Below, one piece after another: positions 21,822 through 32,884 of a DNA stretch of 64,000 nt. The position numbers were made by a program, and so were the translations under genes. Positions within the stretch are counted from its first letter, which is position 1, and each line of letters opens with the position of its first letter. Source of the stretch: Temnothorax longispinosus. Lineage: Eukaryota; Arthropoda; Insecta; Hymenoptera; Formicidae. The stretch spans positions 12,626,365 to 12,690,364 of the forward strand of contig NC_092365.1 of assembly GCF_030848805.1 (NCBI RefSeq). The letters run 5' to 3'. The notes under the pieces were generated by a model that did no database searches, was not told the origin of the DNA, and saw only the letters and a list, made by a program, of their open reading frames with translations.

Positions 21822-22944
21822 TTAAATAAAAACATTTTACAGTTTTGCAAATATAGAATTCATGACTTTACCAAAAGGAAATCCTGTATATAGTAAGAAC
21901 TCTATTACGTAAAAATTATGTGTTATATACAATTTTAATGATTAAAGCGGATTTAATCCGAGTCACATAGCTACTTTCACTACCCAATTTAAATGGATTA
22001 AGCGCAGATACGATTGAAATCGATTGAGTAGAATTTAGATGAATCCGGAAATATCGCATTAAATCCGATTCCGGTGTTGTATTCAAATTTCACGATTGAT
22101 GCGGATTCAATACGATTCATGTGGTCATTTTATTTACCCGATTAAAATGGATTAGGATTAATACGATTGAAACCGATTCAGTCGGATTCAGATGAATCCG
22201 GAAATATCGCATTAAATCCGATTTCGGTGTTGTATTAAAATTTTACGATTGATGCGGATTCAATACGATTCATGTGGTTACTTTATTCACCTGATTAAAA
22301 TGGATTGGCATTAATACGATTGAAACCAATTCAGTCGGATTCAGATGAATCCGGAAATATCACATTAAATCCGATTTCGGTGTTGTATTAAAATTTTACG
22401 ATTGATGCGGATTCAACACGATTCATGTGCTCACTTTATTCACCCGATTAAAATGGATGTGCATTAATACGATTGAAACTGATAACGACGGATTCAGATC
22501 AATCCGGAAATGCCGAATTAAAAACGATTCCGATTGATTTGTTATTAGAACCGATTCACTTCCAATCGGGCATCCGATTAACCGGATTGAAAACGCATTC
22601 ATTCCGATTCAATTTCATCAAATTTAATACGGAACCAATCGGATTTAATCGGTCATTTTCAGCAGGGTTGTTCATGGCTTGTTCAAGATAGCAAGAAAAC
22701 ATTTTGCCTTTATCCACCAAAAAGTCAAACAAAACTGATTCGACAATGGTCCGAAGAGTCTCAAGATCCGAATTCAAAATGGGAAAAAAGTCGAGTAGAA
22801 GTTATAAAGTATGCTTGTAAGTACATTTTTTTATAAAAGTTGTTCGACCACTAGAGGGTTAGTGGGGGCTGGACCCCTCACCCCGCAAAAAACCTAACCT
22901 TAACCTAACCCAATCTGCAATCTGTATCAGTGTGACAATTAATA

Positions 22945-23064
22945 GACCTGTTCGTTTTAATTGAACTTCTTGCACAGTTCATCTTTCCTCTTTTTCTCTC
23001 CAACGTGATAAGTAAAAGAGGAAAGATGAACCGTGCAAAAAGTTTAGCTAAAACAAACAGGCCT
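22945..23064. mobile_element. Short palindromic MITE in DUF4806 intron 1
   Basis: GACCTGTTCGTTTTA-TTGAAC at the left is mirrored by GTTTAGCTAAAACAAACAGGC at the right, with TGCAC-GTTCATCTTTCCTC matching inside. Flanks give TA or AAT as the possible duplication. Confidence 0.7.
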
Positions 23065-23549
23065 AATAATATTGCTTGTTAAAAGATATACATTTGAAGT
23101 TTAATATTAGTAGTAAATGTATACATATAACTGTATATATAACTGTTACATATATCATATGTACAGAGTGTTCCACATCTGCCGTGCTATTAGTCAATAG
23201 AGTGCCGCATTAACTTTCCGGTCAGCCAAGTCTGCTAACAGCAGGCATTTAAATCATTATTATTATTATTTATATAGAGAGTGTCCCCTACACTCACAAT
23301 CAGTGCCAAAACTGGTACAACTGCTTTAGTACATGAAAACACGTCAAAAATGTCTTGTAAACATATGTCCAAATAACAATGGTTTCGGGGTTATAGAGTC
23401 TTGAAGTTGCTTTTGTAATAAAACATAAATTATTTAATATTCTTTATTCTTTTTAAGGCTAATGGCAGAAAACAAAACGTAGGCTCTTACGTCAATCATA
23501 AACGTGAACGTAAAACAAGACAGAGAAAACCAATATTTGTTTCAAAATA

Positions 23550-23777
23550 AGGTAAACGTTCCAGTGGCCGGACACGTACCTGTGGCCGGACACATTGGAG
23601 AAAAATATTTATTTGAACAATTAAAAATAAAAATAGCTTTTTCCAAATTAATTGTTAAATATTAGTTTTTTTTACAATAATTATTATTTTTATTCTTAAG
23701 TGTTGAAATAAATAGTAAATATTTTTCTCCAATGTGTCCGGCCACTGGTACGTGTCCGGCCACTGGGACGTTTACCT
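23550..23777. mobile_element. Palindromic MITE in intron 1 (AGGTAAACG ends, TA TSD)
   Basis: AGGTAAACGTTCCAGTGGCC at the left is mirrored by GGCCACTGGGACGTTTACCT at the right, with TA on both sides (23548-23549, 23778-23779). A second GTGGCCGGACAC block follows inside each arm. Tc1/mariner-like, 228 bp. Confidence 0.82.
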
Positions 23778-24137
23778 TAATCTGCCATTAACAGGTGGGT
23801 CTGGGACACTCTGTATAAGTATGTACGCACAAGTATGAGTATTGAATGATTTGTATATTATCATGCGGATTACAGTTTTAAATATATATTTGCATTAGGT
23901 GGCTTTGCTCAAGGTGAACGCCGAATATCACGCTATGAAACAACTTTATATGTTCAGAGTAGTAGTGAATATGGTGATTTGGAAGATTCTGAAAATGAAT
24001 CTGAAGAACCCCACAAAAAACGTTCTCGTTATAATTCATTAAAAAGTGTACCAAATTCTACTGAAGATGCCTTAGATGACATTCCAAGCTTTGATGGTAT
24101 AATTTATATCTTTTTTGTATATATTGGTATCTTATGC

Positions 24138-24470
24138 GTAACTTCCCACTTGGCATGTAATATTTCAGAAACATTTCTGCAAAATTCTATTTGAAATATT
24201 ACACCTTTCAGCAATATTTCAGAAATATTTCACGACCGTTTCTGCAACATTTCTGCATTTTTTGCAATATTATATAAACTTACAAATATTGCAAACATTT
24301 TTCTGAAAGATTTCAGAAATATTGTTAATGCAATACTATGAAAAACATAATGCAGGTACATTTCTGAAATATTTTAACTGCATAGTTACAATTGAAATGT
24401 TAATGAAATATTTCTGCACCATTTTTGAACATTTCAATATTTCTGCAATATAACATGCCGAGTGGGTTAC
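24138..24470. mobile_element. MITE in intron 2 rich in ATTTCTG repeats
   Basis: GTAACTTCCCACTTGGCATGT at the left is mirrored, with small differences, by ACATGCCGAGTGGGTTAC at the right. The interior repeats AATATTTCAGAAA/TTTCTGAAATATT many times on both strands. Confidence 0.7.
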
Positions 24471-24546
24471 GTTAAATTAAATATATATTTGTATGTAAAG
24501 ATTTTAATAACAACAATATAAACCTTTCTTACTTCTTTATACAGTA

Positions 24547-24900
24547 CAATGTCGCTAATCTGGCACTTTGATAATCCGGTACGTCGTCCAACAATTCAGC
24601 ACTGCACTATCGCGGGCTTCCGCGACTCCTAGAGCAAGAGGCACGGAAATAATTCTAACGCTCACGTATAGTTTATCTATTCATTAGTGATCGTTAGACT
24701 GCCGTGGATGCCGCATTGTTCATGTTTTCATGAAAATACATAGCCGTTTTTCCAATTCAATTTTGTTTGTTGTAAATTCAAAAGAATTAAAATGTCCAAT
24801 TATTTAATTTATCTTCAATATTCTTTACATTGCAATAGTCCGGCAAATCCATTAATCCGGTACAATTTGACTTTTAAAATAGTGCCGGATTGCGAGATTG
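24547..24900. mobile_element. pogo/Tigger-type MITE in intron 2, TA TSD
   Basis: CAATGTCGCTAATCTGGCACT at the left mirrors AGTGCCGGATTGCGAGATTG at the right, with TA flanks (24545-24546, 24901-24902). Internal GATAATCCGGTAC and ATTAATCCGGTAC sub-terminal repeats are typical of pogo-family nonautonomous elements. Confidence 0.75.
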
Positions 24901-26465
24901 TAAGGTTTTTATTTCAATATTTATTTCTCAAATGTATGATATTAATATTGTCATAATTATTATTTTATGCTATATTAAGACGCGCAAGATAATACTTCCA
25001 ATACGCCAAGCACTAACAAAGAGGATACAGATAACGAAAGTTCTCACCTTCCTGTACATAGTACTTCTAAAAATAACAATGGTACGAGATACTTAAAAAA
25101 TTATCTAAGTTTTTCTATTTTCTTTTCAATAGATATAAAGGGATTATACATACTTCTGTCCTTCATAAAGCTAACAATAATTTTACGAAATATGATTACA
25201 TTCTTGAAATCTTTTTTTTTTCTTTGTTACATTTACATCTAAATCAAATATCAAGTAAAATTTATGGATATTATTATTCAGGTACAAAAAATTTGGAAAT
25301 ACTGCTTCATGAGCAAAAGAAATGTATAATTGAAAGTATGGAAAAGATTATTAAGAAAGAAATTAAAAAAGCAACAAATAGCATGTTATACAGTGTCCGA
25401 AAAAGATATGATGAGATAAAGGCTAAAATGACAACACGTTCGTTAACAGGGCAGAGTGAAATGGATTTACAAAAAGAATTAGGTTTCGATAAATCTTTCG
25501 ATTCATATGAAGCATTTATAGCCTTTGACAATCGATTACAAGATGACGACTTAAATGTGATAATGGTACTTTTTATTAACATTTTAATATTACACTTACG
25601 TAAATTTTTTGTCAATACAGATATCAATTTACACAATATTATACAAGATGTGATTATATTATTTTTCAGAAAGATTATATATCTATAATAAAAAGAGGAA
25701 GTAAAAATACATCTGACGCAATAAAACGAATTTTACCTCGACTTATGGCAAAGGCAGTACAATTAAAGTACAGTGGTTGTGGACGACAAAGTGGCGATAA
25801 AAAGAAGGAAAGTTTTGCAGAAACAAATACATATAAAATAATGAAAGGTATGTATGTTGTTAGGATATTTTTTTGTATAATTTAAAAATAAAACTACATG
25901 TGAAATGTATTTGTATATGGTTTTTTAAAAAATCACTCATTCTTTTTATTAGATACATTAAAACAACTTTTCCCAAATATTTGTGAGAAAGAGATTTTAA
26001 CAAGAACAAGTCGCTGGTTCTCCGGAGCTCCCGACAGAGATGGTGGCAGAAAAGACAGACTTAAAACAGTAACACAGACTTAGAACAGTATGTTAAGCTG
26101 TCTTTACAATACCCGCGTGTCTTCAACGTTTTCTCTTTTTTTTTCATTAATATCTTTATATCATACATTGTACTATACTACTTTGTACGTTATCATCCAA
26201 TATAATTTTGGAGAGCCACAGCTTGGCCTCTCACAGCCTGTATTAATGTAAAAGATTTGCAATTAGACGTAAATATTAATATCTTTGTATTACATTATTG
26301 TAGGTATTATTTGTTTCTTGGTTCGATTTACCCATTGTTCGATTTACACAGAACGCAAAATAAATAGTTACATCTGAATAGTCTTGTCTCATTAGCGCGT
26401 GTGTGTAAGAGTACTAATAATTTTTAAATTATACATGAGTTTTCTGAAATATATGTATATGTGTA

Positions 26466-28388
26466 TTGTGACGTTGCGGCTCGCCGCATCGTCGCGGCGC
26501 CCCGCCGCCGTCACAAGACGCGGAATTTCGCGCCCAGGGACGGACCAGGGAGGCAACGGCGAGATCTCCAGGGGTCGTATTTAATCGCGTTTCCGCATTC
26601 TGATTACTTTCTTTTGTTTTTATGCAATGTAATACGCGCGGCACCTCACCCACACCACGGCAAATCTTCGAGAGAGTACTTGGCGAAGGAAATCAAGGAC
26701 GATCGATAACCAAGGAGGGGTGGCAAACGCGGAAGCAGCAGAGATCACGGGCTGGCGAGAGCAACGCGGCAGGCGTGCGGCACGTGAGGCAGCGACGGAC
26801 GAGGCCGCCAATAGCGGGGCCCCAGACGCCTGGGTAAAAACCCGGCTTCAGCAAATGATCTCCACAAAACACCGACCCACGGGGTGGCTGGCCACCGCCC
26901 CAGGGTCAAACCGGAGGCACACCGGCACGAGCGAAGTTCCGTCCGCCGCTAAGGACAAAATTTGAGGAGTTGTACGCCGCCGAGGGACCGTTGCCCGCCC
27001 CCGAAGGATCTCGTATCGACAGCACTACGCCGGGACACCGCGGGCTTGCAAGCTCGCGCCCGATTGGCTCGCGCGCCCCTCAGGAAGGGGTACCGTATCG
27101 ATTCCGCAATCGAGCGGGTTTAGCGTTTCACTCTCTGGTCGTCCGTCGGCGAGATACGTTTTTCTAAGATAAGCGATAGCCACCCCGAGTCGGGTATTTC
27201 GATCGTTATCTGGCGGATCGAGGATCGTTGGTGGAAGGCGACGGCGAGGAGCCCAGGAGGAGGCGTATCACCGGTGAGGTTGCCCGTAAATCGCGAAATG
27301 TAAAGCCACGACACCGCCCTCCGGTGCACGCTCTCGCTCGGGATGACGCATGTTAAGATCGAGTGTAATTTCGCGATCGATAACGAGAGCGAAGGGCCTC
27401 GGGATGGTATCGTGGCCGCGGAACCGTGGTACAGGCGTTATGGCGAATCCCTGGAGATCGTGATAGGCGCGTTAATGAGTTCGATATCGCAAGTATATTG
27501 CGTCGTCCTCGCGACCTTGATGTACGGCAGCATACGGGCCGGTACTTCGTAAATTGTGTTACCGTTTCTTCGCGTCGGAAAATTCTTGTGTTTTCGCGTC
27601 GGGTGTTAGCGTATCGATTGTGTTCGGATCTCGTTATTACGGGTTGCTAATTGTGTCAAACTCCCATTGGTGTCGATGGAGTCGTTACGTTGGGTTTGCT
27701 CTCGCGTTGAGAAACTTTCGTTCACAAGCCCCTTGCGTTCGGTATTCCTTGCGTTACGCCCTATGGCGTCCCGCCCTGTGCGCGATGACCTCGAATTTTG
27801 CGTTAGAAATAGTATTCCTTGCATTGTCACAAATCTCGACGCCTCCGTGTTGCGCCCATTTAAAAAATTCTCGCGTAGATTAAGATAGCCTGGCGATGGA
27901 ATTCTCGTAGGGGCGTGGTGTTCACGCGCATCGAACGTGGTGCACCACCATTTCGCGACATTTTTCGTTACTTTCGTATCTCGCGTTAGTATTATTACTC
28001 TTAAGTGTTTGAGAACTGCGCCTTCCGTGCGCCTACAATAAGCTTTGCTTCGCGTATGTTTAATAGCCGCGTTAAAGATTGTTTCTGTGGAATAAATCCA
28101 GGCATCCCGCCACCGGCTATTCTTGATTTGTTATTGGCTTTATTTTGTGTTTGATCGAAGCCGGATGGATAAAAGTTGTTATTTTCTCGACAACCAGTAC
28201 TCAATAAATGTTATTTTCTTTGTTATCTGACTGAGTATGAAATTAACGTGTCACCCCGCCGAAGATCGCGCTGCCCTTCATTAACCCCGCCCGTGATCAG
28301 GTCAAGCTAGCCGATTCCACGCACCTCCACACTTCGTTTTGCGTCTCGTTTAGGTTTTCGCGATTTCGTGGACGCGAATGTACGCGTC
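26466..28388 (+). repeat. Probable long gypsy LTR (5' LTR)
   Basis: The block is GC-rich, begins TGTGACGTTGCGG and is followed at 28389 by a good primer-binding site. AATAAA lies at about 28203, followed within 60 bases by GTGTCACCCCGCCG. Short ORFs (for example 26720-26965, with Ala/Arg-rich residues) show no domain. The left edge is inferred from the first TG of the GC-rich block; the partner LTR was not found in the window, so the element is truncated or its 3' half has been lost. Confidence 0.4.
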
Positions 28389-28406
28389 TGGCGCCCAACA
28401 TTCGGA
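28389..28406 (+). other. Retrotransposon primer-binding site (TGGCGCCCAAC)
   Basis: TGGCGCCCAACATTCGG has the form of a gypsy-type primer-binding site, complementary to the 3' CCA end of a tRNA (tRNA-Lys-like acceptor). It directly follows the putative LTR. Confidence 0.5.
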
Positions 28407-28528
28407 ACATTTCGTGGAGTATCGGAGGTGCGAGGAAATCACTGGAGAGGCCAACCATCCCGCTCTCCTAAGTCCTTTTGATCCGGCACACGTCCCGGAG
28501 CGGTCCGGGAGTGCAAAAAGTCGTGACA

Positions 28529-28529
<1 letters not shown>

Positions 28530-28564
<35 letters not shown>

Positions 28565-28660
28565 CATACATACATACATACATACATATAACTGGACCAG
28601 TATTGTAATTGTTAATAAATAGTATCTAACCTGTAACTGACACAATGAGTTTTCTGGAAC

Positions 28661-28703
<43 letters not shown>

Positions 28704-28760
28704 CCAGAAAACTCATTGTGTCAGTTACAGATTAGATACTATTTATTAACAAATACAATA
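28530..28760. repeat. Palindrome with (TA)n and (CATA)n runs
   Basis: ACTGGACCAGTATTGTA-TTGTTAATAAATAGTA at about 28591 is mirrored at about 28735-28775, and GAGTTTTCTGGAACATATGT is mirrored around a (TA)n loop at 28665-28700. A second (TA)n/(CATA)n run lies at 28530-28588. It leads into the CCAGTACTGG array. Confidence 0.75.
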
Positions 28761-28764
28761 CTGG

Positions 28765-29260
28765 TCCAGTTATATGCCCAGTACTGGTCCGTCCGTTATT
28801 GCCAGTATTGAACCAGTACTGGCGATTAACATACCAGTACTGGCATGGCATTACACTCCTGTGTCGAATCTGTACTGGCACAGTACTGGCGGCCAGTACT
28901 GACACAACGGCAAACAATACTATCCCAATACTGGTCCAGTTATATGCCCAGTACTGGTCCGTCCGTTATTGCCAGTATTGAACCAGTACTGGCGATTAAC
29001 ATGCCAGTACTGGCATGGCGTTACACTCCTGTGTCGAATCTGTACTGGCACAGTACTGGCGGCCAGTACTGACACAACGGCAAACGATACTATTCCAATA
29101 CTGGTCCAGTTATATGCCCAGTACTGGTCCAGTTATATGCCCAGTACTGGTCCGTCCGTTATTGGCGTTACACTCCTGTGTCAAATCTGTACTGGCACAG
29201 TACTGGCGGCCAGTACTGGCACAACGGCAAACGGTACTGGCCCAATGTTGGGCCGTTTTA
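28765..29260. repeat. About 180-bp tandem array rich in palindromic CCAGTACTGG
   Basis: Two long units (about 28770-28945 and 28946-29125) and a shorter third (about 29126-29240) share GTACTGGTCCGTCCGTTATTG, ACACTCCTGTGTCGAATCTG and GGCGGCCAGTACTGACACAACG. Within each unit the self-complementary CCAGTACTGG recurs several times. ORFs through it on the plus strand are repeat artefacts. Confidence 0.85.
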
Positions 29261-29379
29261 ACATTTCTACGTGGGAATTATATGATGATTCTATCTGAAA
29301 ATTAGCATTTTGTAATTGATTAAAATGTTTTTTCGTATTTTAAATAACACACTTACCTTGGTTGGACTCGAACTCGGGA

Positions 29380-29620
29380 CCAGTGTCGACCCGATACTGG
29401 CAAGTAACATTGGACCGATGTCGCTGACCAGTGTCGACCCAATACTGGCAAAGTTACATTGGACCGATGTCGCTGACCAGTGTCGGATTAACACTGGCAC
29501 GTAAGATTGGGCCGGACTGATCATTTGAATATTATGCCGACGTCGGCTCGACATTACAGCCAGTGCTGGGCCGACAGTCGCAGGTTGGCAGCCGACGTTG
29601 GCCCAACACTGGCTCACTTT
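29380..29620. repeat. Degenerate repeat of CCAGTGTCG--CC-ATACTGGCA
   Basis: A 62-bp unit (GACCAGTGTCGACCC-ATACTGGCAA ... ATTGGACCGATGTCGCT) occurs twice and then degenerates into GCCGACGTTGGCCCAACACTGG-type half-palindromes. It is related in style to the preceding array and to the 103-bp repeats. Confidence 0.65.
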
Positions 29621-31137
29621 TAAAATCGTACCAGGGATGCATTATTTGTTTCGTTTGTTTGACGAAAATTCTCGGAGGACATGAGAGCTAAATGTCGAGC
29701 ATCAACTGTCATGATTCGAGCTGTTTCTCCTCTTGCCCTCAGACATGATTTAAATACGCATATACCTTGAACGTGATTCGGAGAAAGGCAATTACGTTTC
29801 TTCGATTTTACGTCTGTCAGCATGGAAAACACTCTTTCGGCATCAGAATTAGAATTTGGAAGAGATCGAATTGCATTTACTAATTTTGTAACCATAGGAT
29901 ATTTAAATTTGTCATCCGCGTCTTTAGTTGCCATTATTGTTTTCCAGGCATTATCAAAATCCAAACTGATTATATGTTCCTTCTGCTCTGATGTAAAATC
30001 CAGAACTAAAGATTTCTATTCTTTTCGCAACATCTCCTCATCAAATCCGCCCAATCGTTTGACAACAAGAAGAACATCCTCAACAACGGAGTTGTTGGTC
30101 TGTTCTCTTCGTCTTCTTGCTGCAGAGCAAATTTCGGATAAAAAATCTTCAATTTACTCAGAAAATCCTCTTTGACAAAAAGTCTCCGACGAATTTCTTT
30201 AGCAGCGATGTTGTAGAATGACAAACAACTGGCGTATACTGATTTGACAATTTCACTTTGACCTTCTTCATTCAATCGATCAAGAAGGTCTTGGCAATCC
30301 TGTCCGACCATAACTTGATCAGGAGATATACGATTGCACGCGAGTAAAGGATCAATTACACCCATCCCTACAAACTTTAATAACGGAGCTTTTACTACAT
30401 TACGAAGAATGGTTTTCAAAAAATTTTCCGCGGCTGACTGTAATAAATGAACTTTTGTTTCTTCAGCTTAAAAAGATGCATTGAATTTGTTAAAAACATA
30501 AAGAATATACTCAAGAAACAAAAGATATGCTTTCATTTCTGGATTTTGCATCATAGATAGTAAAACAGCTCCAGATTTTGATTTTTCGGTTAATTGCTCT
30601 TTTACCAAAAATTTCTGTAGCACGTCCCAATTTTCATTCACTCTAACCACGCACGAATGACGTGAGAGCCATCGCGTTTCACACAATTTTAAAATTTTTC
30701 TCCTTTTATTATTGAAATTAAATGACTGTTGAAATTGTCGAAAAATACACGGCGCGCTTGGGACTGCTGGAGATGAACGATGCCACTTTTCGCAGGAATT
30801 CCTCGCATGCTTCAGGAATTGCTGTACAAGCTGCATTTGCTACTAATGCAGATGCATGGCAAGGGCATGGCATCATTATCAAATTTTTGCAATAGTTTTC
30901 CAATTTTGTTTTAAATGATTCGTACTTTCCTGTCATAACGGAGGCGTTATCAGAGGAAAGAGCGAGAATGTTGTGGAACGGAATTTGGTTTTTCCACATT
31001 ACGTCTTTAAAAGTTGCAAATAATTTATCGGCACTACAATCACTCGCGTCCAAATGAATTAATTCAAATAATTCCGTTCAAACATCCAAAGTTTGAGGGT
31101 CAACGTACCGAACAAGAAACGTCATCCATTTATCATT
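29620..31137 (-). pseudogene. hAT-superfamily transposase, decayed, N-terminus missing
   Basis: Several broken minus-strand frames match a hAT transposase of the ZMYM6/SCAND3-like kind. In order from 31137 downward: DKWMTFLVRYVDPQTLDV (stop follows), LDASDCSADKLFATF, ILALSSDNASVMTGK (catalytic Asp region), LCETRWLSRHSCVVRV near 30670, and the C-terminal dimerisation block LPNSNSDAERVFSMLTDVKS near 29830. Stops and frame changes occur near 31075, 30720, 30470 and 30000. The N-terminal half is cut off exactly where the BEL/Pao 5' LTR begins at 31138. Confidence 0.82.
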
Positions 31138-31665
31138 TGTTGAGAATCTAACGCTCGAAAAGTGAAAGCGAGCGTTGGGAATATTCGAGAACGCTCGATT
31201 TGCTTCAAAACGCGTTTATTTGTCTTCCCCCCGTTTTTTTGTGGTCTTCCCCCCGGTGTTTTTGCTCGCGCACGGACCACAGGTGTACATCGCGTGATCG
31301 CACGTACTGCGACCAATAGTCTGGTCGCTCGATGATTTGGAGCCAATCAGCGTTTCTCATGTCTCGAAATTCCTCGCGGAAAAGTTCGGAGCTCTGGCCG
31401 CGATCGTTTCGCTTGCTCCGGCCAGGAGCTCAGTGAGCCATCACAAATCGTACGCGACACTTGTGTTTGTCGACATCGAGAATACGGAGTCGAATCGTAG
31501 CGAGTACGAGAGTGCGAAATAGCGAGTGCGATACTACCACGCGAATATTCTGACATTGTAACCAGCTTTGAATAAAGTGACTCTTGTCTCGTTTTAACGA
31601 AATACTGACTATTTTTTGTGCTATCTTCGGCGCGGCGCGCGAAAACATCGAGCGGTCCACTAACA
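31138..31665 (+). repeat. 5' LTR of BEL/Pao element
   Basis: It starts TGTTGAGAATCTAACGC and ends GGTCCACTAACA. The same ends and body recur at 40002-41671, where the copy is split by an insertion. Length is 528 bp. Confidence 0.92.
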
Positions 31666-31670
31666 TTTGA

Positions 31671-31688
31671 TGGTCCTTCGAGCCGGAT
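31671..31688 (+). other. Primer-binding site complementary to tRNA-Tyr
   Basis: TGGTCCTTCGAGCCGGAT lies five bases after the LTR. It is complementary to the 3' end of insect tRNA-Tyr (the ...CCGGCTCGAAGGACCA end, from general knowledge of tRNA-Tyr), a primer known for Pao-type elements. Confidence 0.8.
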
Positions 31689-31885
31689 TATGATAAATAA
31701 AAGACCGGCATAGACAGTTCGACCGCCTAAATAGTGATTGCGTTGTGCTGTTCCGAGACAGACGGACCGTCGCGCCCGCTCGACTCGCTCGCAACCGGAG
31801 TTCGCCGTTCGAACCGTCGCACATTGAACGTGATCGGGCAGATATTCCCGGTTCATCGCGTTCTCGACTCCGTGGCTCACTCTGC

Positions 31886-32365
31886 ACATTGAGCGCCCTG
31901 CACCCGCTCTCCTAAATATTGGTGCCCTGTGAAATTGTGAAGTGCTTCGGAGGCTCCTGCGAGCCCTCCAGCAACCGTATCGTGCTCATTGCGATACGCA
32001 TCTGCCGCCCGGCCGGCGCTCTGCCTTGCGACGTGCTGTACGTCCCTGCCTCCCGCGAGTATCGCCCTGCTGCTCGCCGCGGAAACGCATAAGAGCGTCT
32101 TCGCTCTTCTTGTTCGACCACACGAGCGCTCTGCACCCGCTCGCTAAAAATCGGTGCCCCCCTGTGAAGAAAAAGCCCGGTGCTACCCGGCTTCGCTCTG
32201 CTCCGGAGGCTCCTGCGTGACCTCCAATAAACGTATCGTGCCGAGATACGCTCACCGTCGCCCGACCGGCGTCCTGCTCTGCGACGTGTCGTACGTCCCT
32301 GCCTCCCGCGAGTATCGCCCGGCTGCTCGCCGCGGAGTCGCATACGAGCGTCTTCGCTCTTCAAC
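31886..32365 (+). repeat. Tandemly duplicated leader of BEL/Pao element
   Basis: Two copies of about 240 bp (about 31888-32115 and 32126-32355) share GCACCCGCTC, GGTGCCC, GGAGGCTCCTGCG, GTACGTCCCTGCCTCCCGCG and GAGTATCGCCC-GCTGCTCGCC. The duplication lies between the primer-binding site and the gag ATG at 32422. Confidence 0.8.
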
Positions 32366-32884
32366 GAGATCGATACGCAAGGATCTGAGTGATCACCACG
32401 CGATCCTGACATACGCCTAACATGTCTCTGAATCTCAAAAATTTGCTAATCGCCCAAGGCGATGCGACTGCTACACTTAAGCGGTCGCTGATAAACTTTA
32501 AAAAGCTTCCCAAAGCTCAGGTCACTCTCCCTAAGACGAAAGGGAGACTGACAAATTTGGAAGGCCTCTGGGAGAATGTTCGAGCCCTCCACGTCCAGCT
32601 GCTGCAGACGGCCACACCGGAGGAGAAGAAGTCGACCCCCTATTTCCAACAGGACAACCTTCTTGCCGCCGAGGAAGCCTACTTCGACGCGGCGGATCAT
32701 CTCCACGAGGTCATCGGTAAATTAAGTAACGACGCCCCGAGCGCGCCGTACAGAGGTAACGAGTCATCTTATCGCGACGCGCACTCCGGCATGTCATTGC
32801 ATCTGCCTCGTATTTCGCTTCCGAACTTTTCGGGTGTTTTCCCGGAATGGGAAAATTTTCGGGGAATTTTTGAGTCCCTCGTCG

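Larger units (their letters stand above)
17301..22667. mobile_element. 5.37-kb element, CCCTGCTGAAAATGACC TIRs, TT TSD, satellite interior
   Basis: The ends read CCCTGCT(A/G)AAAATGACCGATT inward, matching over about 31 bases with two differences, and are flanked by TT (17299-17300 and 22668-22669). Removing the element and one TT restores codons of the DUF4806 exon exactly. The interior consists of degenerate AT-rich repeats built on GATT--AATCGGATT: about 115-bp units at 17330-17565 and 21046-21240, and about 163-bp units at 21960-22540. Two other elements are nested in it. I found no transposase of its own. A 2-bp duplication would fit CACTA/EnSpm-like elements, but the CCCTG ends are unusual, so the superfamily is open. 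Confidence 0.82.
17210..26083 (+). pseudogene. DUF4806-domain gene, six exons, exon 1 split by transposon
   Basis: Coding segments are 17210-17300 plus 22670-22816 (one exon, interrupted by the element at 17301-22667), 23899-24096, 24980-25081, 25282-25565, 25670-25847 and 25953-26083. All introns have GT/AG, all phases join, and the total without the insertion is 376 codons plus stop. The N-terminal part reads HAIIWFKDV, then IIDLVP running across the break into SWLVQDSKKTFCLYPPK, the usual start of this family. The middle is acidic and Ser-rich with a basic patch (HKKRSRY). A coiled-coil-like block and FDSYEAFIAFDNRLQDDD, YSGCGRQSGDKKKESF and RWFSGAPDRDGGRKDR form the DUF4806 end. The function of the family is unknown. 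An AATAAA lies at 26359. The insertion should destroy normal expression unless it is spliced out or absent from some alleles. Confidence 0.85.

Noticed and set aside
22893..22915. Telomeric repeat (CCTAACCTTAACCTAACCC)
   Set aside because: Only three or four imperfect units inside a gene intron, not the regular insect TTAGG array.
26429..27888. Many ORFs of 60-110 codons on both strands
   Set aside because: They fall in the GC-rich putative LTR, overlap each other and lack domains; none could be supported as a gene.
28765..29260. Regularly spaced repeats resembling a CRISPR array
   Set aside because: Units are about 180 bp with no unique spacers, in an intron-bearing genome; this is a satellite. 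The same applies to the arrays at 38.9, 44.1 and 62.5 kb.
31912..32412. 166-codon minus-strand ORF
   Set aside because: It is antisense to the duplicated Pao leader and mirrors its repeat; no independent support.
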